Notes under the pieces: generated by a model
What the model was told of the DNA's origin: nothing
The model's database searches: none
The model's input: the letters and a program-made list of their open reading frames with translations, nothing else
Program-made: the position numbers and the translations under genes
In this document: piece after piece, positions 57,860 to 64,000 of the stretch
Position numbering within the stretch: position 1 is the first letter of the stretch
How the letters are laid out: each line of letters opens with the position of its first letter
Assembly: GCA_021613375.1 (NCBI GenBank)
Contig: CM038720.1
Location: forward strand, 7,964,462 to 8,028,461
Origin: Megaleporinus macrocephalus
Taxonomy: Eukaryota > Chordata > Actinopteri > Characiformes > Anostomidae
Length of the DNA stretch: 64,000 bases
Direction: 5' to 3'

Positions 57860-58905
57860 TGTGTTTATTTTAAGAGGCGGAGCTTTTCTCGTCTTTACGG
57901 TATACAGGCTTTACAGCGCAGTGAACTCACAGACCAATCGCGTGCACTGTAAGGTCACCGAAAGCTCCTCAGCCAATCAGATCTGTGCAGATTGGGACGT
58001 GTGGCGTGCACACAGGCGAGGTACGAAGCGAGGAGCAGCAGTCAGAGACTAAAGCGAGTCAGAAAGAATAAGGAGCTCTAAAAACAGAAAAGTGAACAGA
58101 GAGAACTGAGTGTTTAACAGGAACGGTTCTGGAATGGACCTGCTCGTCTAGTTTTAGAGAATACCGTACAACCTACAACCTACACGTTAATCTGTGAAGC
58201 TGAGTTAACAAGAAGAACCACGTTTATTTACTTTCTCTATAAATAAACACTTTAAGATGCACAGTTAAAAACATTTATTAGAAGTTTATTAATAATCATT
58301 CAGTTCAGCATTTAAACAATAAATATACTGAAATATACTAAACGGTATGTGTGGTGTGTTGGTGTTTCAGTAGCTGATGGTATAAGATGCTGATACTAGA
58401 CTACTTCAGTAAACAGGATACACCACTGAGTCATAACACCTTAGAAATTATGATGGTCCAGACCTTGGCCTGAGGAGATCTCCTCTAACTGGACCTTACT
58501 GACTCTAATTAAACACCCCTGCTGTAGACCAATCACACACTGAGCAGGACTGTGTGTACGATATATACCTGGGAGCCTAAATGAGGCGATTGTGAGCCTC
58601 AACCAGGCCGAGAGTGTAACTGATGATGGGATTGATGGCCAGTGTGGGTGTGTTTGCACAGATCAGAGCATCTAACTATAGCACCTCACACGGCATAAAG
58701 TGTATGCGGGGACGTGAGCACAAGGACACTGCAGCGGAAGACACAGTACAAACGTCCTGCCCAAACAGCCTGCAGGTACATGTCGTCCCGCCATATGCGC
58801 TGAAGGACAGTCCGAGCTCCCCGTGGGCTCGTCGTCTCTCCGACACCTCCGAGACTGAGAGCGCAGCCCGAGACAGCTGTCCACTTTTCAGTAAAGAAGA
58901 TTCAT
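57860..58905. other. Non-repetitive region with paired CCAAT boxes
   Basis: gaccaatcgcg (about 57931) and agccaatcag (about 57970) lie about 40 bp apart in a GC-richer stretch with several CG dinucleotides. A second GC-richer part is at 58620-58900. A promoter or enhancer is possible but there is no supporting exon. The 57396-57859 flank is AT-rich and unassigned. Confidence 0.25.
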
Positions 58906-59008
58906 AATATCGCTGACATATCACGACTTTAGGTTATCAAGTTTTTAACAAATATTTCATTTCGTCACTGTCCAATTATTATTATTATTTTTCTACATCA
59001 TGTGACCC

Positions 59009-60835
59009 CAGCAGCTGTGCTGACCACTACACCACCATACTAACCCCTACACCACCGTACTAACCACTACACCACCATACTAACCCCTACACCACCGTAC
59101 TAATCACTACACCACCGTACTAACCACTACACCACCGTACTAACCACTACACCACCGTACTAACCACTACACCACCATACTAACCACTACACCACCATAC
59201 TAACCACTACACCACTATACTAACCACTACACCACTATACTAACCACTACACCACCGTACTAACCACTACACCACCGTACTAACCACTACACCACCGCAC
59301 TAACCACTACACCACCGCACTAACCACTACACCACCGTACTAACCACTACACCACCGTACTACCCACTACACCACCGTACTAACCACTACACCACCATAC
59401 TAACCACTACACCACCATACTAACCACTACACCACCGTACTAACCACTACACCACCGTACTAACCACTACACCACCTTACTAACCACTACACCACCTTAC
59501 TAACCACTACACCACCATACTAACCACTAGACCACCGTACTAACCACTACACCACCGTACTAACCACTAGACCACCGCACTAACACTACACCACCGTACT
59601 AACCACTACACCACCATACTAACCACTACACCCACCATACTAACCACTACACCACCGTACTAACCACTACACCACCATACTAACCACTACACCGCCGTGC
59701 TAACCACTACACCACCGTACTAACCACTACACCACCGTACTAACCACTACACCACCGTACTAACACTACACCACCGTACTAACCACTACACCACCGTACT
59801 AACCACTACACCACCGTACTAACCACTACACCACCATACTAACCACTACACCACCATATTAACCACTACACCACCATACTAACCACTACACCACCTTACT
59901 AACCACTACATCACCTTACTAACCACTACACCACCGTACTAACCACTACACCACCATACTAACCACTACACCACCGTACTAACCACTACACCACCGTACT
60001 AACCACTACACCACCACACTAACACTACACCACCGTACTAACCACTACACCACCATACTAACCACTACACCCACCATACTAACCACTACACCACCGTACT
60101 AACCACTACACCACCATACTAACCACTACACCGCCGTGCTAACCACTACACCGCCGTACTAACCACTACACCACCGTACTAACCACTACACCACCGCACT
60201 AACCACTACACCACCGTACTAACACTACACCACAGTACTAACCACTACACCACCATACTAACCACTACACCACCGTACTAACCACTACACCACCGTACTA
60301 ACCACTACACCACCGTATTAACCACTACACCACCATATTAACCACTACACCACCGTACTAACCACTACACCACCGTACTAACCACTACACCACCTTACTA
60401 ACCACTACACCACCGTACTAACCACTACACCACCGTACTAACCACTAGACCACCACACTAACACTACACCACCGTACTAACCACTACACCACCATACTAA
60501 CCACTACACCCACCATACTAACCACTACACCACCGTACTAACCACTACACCACCATACTAACCACTACACCACCATACTAACCACTACATCACCATACTA
60601 ACCACTACATCACCGTACTAACCACTACACCACCATACTAACCACTACACCACCATACTAACCACTACATCACCATACTAACCACTACATCACCGTACTA
60701 ACCACTACACCACCTTACTAACCACTACACCACCGTACTAACCACTACATCACCATACTAACCACTACATCACCGTACTAACCACTACACCACCTTACTA
60801 ACCACTACATCACCATCCTAACCACTACACCACCG
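59009..60835 (-). repeat. Array 4: 20-bp minisatellite, about 91 units
   Basis: Reverse complement of the array 1 unit (plus strand reads taaccactacaccaccRtac). Occasional 18-bp (taacactacaccaccgtac type) and 21-bp (cacccaccat) units recur in the same order near 59580, 60020 and 60470, showing internal duplications of roughly 440 bp. The right edge (gcggtggtgtagtgg on the minus strand) resembles the SINE start. The left edge ends ggtcagcacagctgctg with no SINE body. Family D sequence follows immediately. Confidence 0.94.
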
Positions 60836-60990
60836 CCTGTCTTTACTTTCAATGTAAGTCAATGGAACCAGATTTTTTCCCAAGCTGTTTTGGAGCATTT
60901 CTATTGGTCCATATATCATGAAACCTTGTCACCATGTCAACGGCAGCATTTGTGTTCAAATTATTTTGAAAAATTAAAATCAATAGAAGT
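60836..60990 (+). repeat. Dispersed repeat family D, copy 5, abutting array 4
   Basis: cctgtctttactttcaatgt, aagtcaatggaaccaga and gcatttctattggtcc match the other copies. It begins at the exact end of the array. The stretch 60991-61705 is otherwise unassigned. Confidence 0.6.
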
Positions 60991-62010
60991 TCCAAATGAG
61001 ATTGCTACATTGTACACACACCTGCCTACTAACTGCTCACTTGTGAGGCTCAGGGTTTAATAGGTTCGCTGAAAAGTTCAATCACGAAGCAGCTGCGAGA
61101 CTTAAAACACTGCTGTAACGGCTCTTCGTTTCTCAGGACACCTTTTGTCCTTTTGTCCCACCTTTGCTGACAGTATAACAACAAGTATAACAACAAGTAT
61201 TTGTACATAACCTGATTTGCACCTGGCATGACAGGCTTACACCACTCTACTTTCAATGGTGTAGCAGTTACATTCCAGTGCATCTAATAATCAGGATGTA
61301 ACTGTAACAGCCAGGGGCTCTTTCACCTGCTCTTGGTAGTTGTGGGCTCTATGGGTCTAGTTACACATAGCACTCCAAAACTTTTGATTTTAATGGAGGT
61401 ACATGCACCACTGCTGCCAGTTAGCGACTCCACCACCGCCATCCATTCCTGTACACGTTTAAACCCAGAAGCTTTCAAATCCCCAGTTGGTCATAGTTCT
61501 AAATTTGCACCGAGAACGCAGCCTAAACTCAGCTGAAGTGGCTTTGCCAGGTTGTCTTATGTAATTTTCCGTTTCACCTTAAATGGTGCTGTAGTTACAT
61601 TCTGGAAGCTGCACCGTTTAAAGTGGGATGTAAAGTTTGAATAAGAAGCTGGCGAATGGGAAGCCAGTTCCAACCTCACTTATGCCAAAAAGCCCACCAC
61701 AGAGCAGAGATGGGCACTCGAGTGAGCGACTTGAACCTAAGTTGCACTTAAGTCATCTAGAATAAGACTTCTTGACTCGACTTAGACTCAAAATAACTCG
61801 TGAACAGTCAGTTATCCAGGAACTGGGCGTGAAAGTTATAAACAAATATAAAAAATGCTTTTGTTGTGTATGTCTACTTTTGTTTCGGTGATTTGGGACG
61901 CCCCCTTTCTCATGACGTATCACAACATCCGCTAATCACGAGCGGGAAACCGAAGAGAAGCGCCAAACATAAACAAACGAGGGTGGCATGGCTTCGGCTG
62001 AGTACCGTAC

Positions 62011-62160
62011 ATGTTAACGTTCGGCTACAGGGAGTTTAAAGTCCTTGGACACAACCGAAGGGTGGCAACATGTAAAGAATGTGGGAAACGAATGAAAGAC
62101 ACTGGAACCGCATCAAACTTCATAAGGCATCTAAACACACACCCGGATAGGTTTGTTTAC
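62011..62160 (+). pseudogene. hAT transposase BED zinc-finger fragment
   Basis: Encodes FGYREFKVLGHNRRVATC then KECGKRM and SNFIRHLNTHPDR. This is a BED-type finger with two Cys (TCKEC) and two His (RHLNTH), the DNA-binding N-terminus of many hAT transposases and ZBED proteins. It runs on without any catalytic domain and is cut by a MITE. A domesticated single-exon finger cannot be excluded but has no further support. Confidence 0.65.
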
Positions 62161-62396
62161 TTTACGCTAGCCACTTACCCGTCAATACAGCTAATATATA
62201 AAATACAGTTCTTTTTTCATCCCCCCCCCAATCATGCGTCCTCATGGGGCCGGACACTCTCGAATCTGCGTTATATTATAATGTAACCACCAGTTGTTGT
62301 TCACTTTACACAACAAAAATGATATCACTCCTAGTGATCTATATCTAAAAATGTTTAAAAGAAAAACATGGATCTGTTGTGTTTTTTAAACATGGA

Positions 62397-63308
62397 TAAA
62401 TGGACCGCTCAGCGTTTTTGAGGCCGATTCCAATCGCCGATCACCTTCCAATACCGATCGAGGGCGGGGCTGTATGCCAGGGCAGGCCTACATGTAGTTA
62501 TTAGCGCAAGCAAGTCATGAAACATGGTCTAAACTGGTTTATTACCATTTTTAACGAGCTCATGTGAAACAGTATAATATTTATAACTAAATTAGAAGTT
62601 GGTCTATGTGGGAGTAAACCGCTTGATAAGCTCCAGAAGAGGAACATCTGAAAAGTATCTCTACCAGGAACAGCAGAGCGTAGATCCAGGTGGAATATTA
62701 AGCAGCTGAATGAACGTCTTCTACAGCCGAGAAGAGCTGCTTATCTAGAACTATAAACTCAATCACTCTGGCTGTGGTTCTTTAGCTCTCTGGCTGTTTC
62801 TGCTGCTGTTCTGTTGGTACCGGTCAGATCTGGTCTGTATGGTGTTCTGGGTTGTTTGTTTTGTGTTAGCTGTGTGTGTAGCTCTGCTGTTTACTGATAC
62901 TCACTGTGTTCAGCTGTGTGGTGTCTCTGGAGTGCTGTATCAGATTAATAGTGTTAAATGTCTTTGTCTTGGTTTCCCAACGAGACACATTGATTTCACT
63001 AATTTTACAGATGTTACAAACGCTTAAACTGTTCTCGCGAGGCCACTGCTTAGTCAGTCTGTGGGAAATGAAAGGGTATGTATTTCCACCTAGTGGTTCA
63101 GATAGGAATTGCAGGGAGCTGGCTGGGGGGCTCCTCTTCCTGGATTAAACACTAGCTGGAAATACAGAAAAATTAGGCTCATTTGTTTAACGCCATCGAT
63201 CGGCTCTCAGGATCGGCTAAATTGGAGAAATATCAGCCAATCGCCGATCACATATTTTGATTAAAAATTGGCCAATACTGATACATGGCCGATCGATCCT
63301 TCCATCTT
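62397..63308. mobile_element. hAT-type MITE, long form
   Basis: It shares agcgtttttgaggccgattc, tagttattagcgcaagcaag and ccgatcgatccttccatct with the 357 bp MITE at 44360. It contains about 550 bp of extra internal sequence, so it is probably closer to a parental element. The interior ORFs have no recognisable domain. Confidence 0.65.
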
Positions 63309-63345
63309 GGACTTGTATTTTGTGACTCAAAAGTGAGCAACTGGG

Positions 63346-64000
63346 ATGTACAAACTCAGGGATCACCACTGAAACCATCAGCCCCTGAAGCCCCAACCAA
63401 TAAGATAGCATGCTTAGCTGTATCTTCCTGTACACCTCAAACTTCTCCAGACTGCCCAACTTTCCACTCCTACTTGTTCCCATCCAAAACTCAACAATGA
63501 AACAGGAATAGTTCTGTAATACTTAAAGTTTAGACACCAGCATGCTTCTATTGAGCCAAACTGAACTCTAAATTAACGCCATTATTTATTTTTTACAGTT
63601 CCCAGCATTGATTAGGCATTCTCAGAAGGCCTACAAGGCCCTGATGGTTCCCTTCTGACTGTACACCAGCAGGCATCTCTAATAAAGTAGCCAGCCAGAG
63701 AAGACTAGACCTGATCTCCGCTGAGTCTTAACAAAGCTTAGGACTTGTACGTTTCTAATGACTGTTAACAAAGCATGGCAGATTAATGCTATCAGCCAAA
63801 ACGGCATGAAGAGCAGAGGAGAAAAGGGGCTGCGATATTTCCAGCACAATGAGGATAAAATAACCTTTAAACGAGGCAAATTGGCAGCCCTGTGCTACTT
63901 TGCATTTCGTAGAAACATGATAATTGAAGTCAAATCCGACAGGCTTGTACATGAGCGATGAGTGGGCCGGAGTGTGGAAATGGGCTTGGAGGCTTTCCAG
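63346..64000. other. Unassigned intron end
   Basis: No repeat family, exon or RNA gene is recognised. The composition is non-repetitive at 63640-64000. Short ORFs on both strands lack recognisable domains. Confidence 0.4.

Larger units (their letters stand above)
61706..63345 (+). mobile_element. hAT relic interrupted by a hAT-type MITE
   Basis: The left end agagatgggcactcgagtga followed by gactcg-rich sequence is a typical fish hAT start. The right side resumes after the MITE with ttggacttgtattttgtgac and tcaaaagtgag. The transposase is reduced to a BED-finger fragment. The exact right end is not resolved. Confidence 0.55.
43126..64000 (-). other. Intron upstream of the CUB exon (5' limit outside the window)
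   Basis: The CUB exon starts with a good acceptor at codon phase 0, so an upstream exon must exist. No minus-strand stretch up to 64000 resembles the first half of the SEZ6 CUB domain or its N-terminal region. I therefore read this as intron, at least 20.9 kb long. The alternative, that a short first exon is hidden in a non-repetitive stretch, cannot be excluded by eye. Confidence 0.55.

Overview
The window looks like teleost nuclear DNA, probably from an ostariophysan fish. It has intron-bearing coding sequence, several Tc1/mariner and hAT DNA transposons with fish-type inverted repeats, an L2-like LINE 3' end, tRNA-like SINEs and large minisatellites. There are no bacterial operons, CRISPR arrays or closely packed ORFs. 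Almost all long ORFs come from microsatellites or minisatellites.

The only host coding sequence I can support is two exons on the minus strand of a seizure-related 6 (sez6) type gene, a neuronal CUB/sushi membrane protein. The first (43125 down to 42930) encodes the second half of a CUB domain. The next (3951 down to 3766) encodes the following sushi domain. They are separated by a ~39 kb intron. Both splice junctions are in phase 1, and G|CC rebuilds an Ala codon across the intron. Earlier exons should lie beyond 64000 and later ones before position 1, so nearly the whole window is intron.

Layout by coordinate. 1-3765: intron after the sushi exon, with transposon scraps. 3766-3951: sushi exon, whose acceptor is preceded by ~100 nt of (CT)n. 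5.2-8.9 kb: dispersed repeats and a MITE. 8.9-14.05 kb: a 5.1 kb array of a 20-bp unit. 14.6-15.1 kb: a MITE. 15.2-15.9 kb: a GC-richer non-repetitive island. 16.2-17.8 kb: a GT-rich minisatellite joined to a SINE body. 21.2-22.7 kb: a three-level nest (Tc1 containing hAT containing L2). 23.6-24.4 kb: a 40-bp satellite. 25.2-27.8 kb: hAT and Tc1 relics. 28-31 kb: unidentified duplicated repeats. 32.8-34.05, 36.8-37.4, 39.0-39.9 and 40.9-42.1 kb: four Tc1-like relics. 42.93-43.13 kb: CUB exon. 43.7-45.0 kb: a hAT within a hAT. 45.3-47.1 kb: an AT-rich satellite. 51.3-52.9 kb: a Tc1 relic split by a SINE. 53.8-55.2 kb: a SINE with an internal array. 56.0-57.2 kb: a Tc1 relic. 59.0-60.8 kb: a fourth 20-bp array. 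61.7-63.3 kb: a hAT relic with a BED-finger fragment.

The most unusual feature is the 20-bp minisatellite. It occurs as four arrays (about 8.7 kb in all), two in each orientation. Its unit matches the A-box region of a tRNA-like SINE, and in two copies the array sits inside that SINE, between its 5' start and its B-box-like motif. The intron has therefore gained kilobases of repeated Pol III A-box-like sequence in opposite orientations on both sides of the CUB exon. The other feature worth testing is the sushi-exon acceptor, where no adenine is available as a branch point for more than 100 nt.
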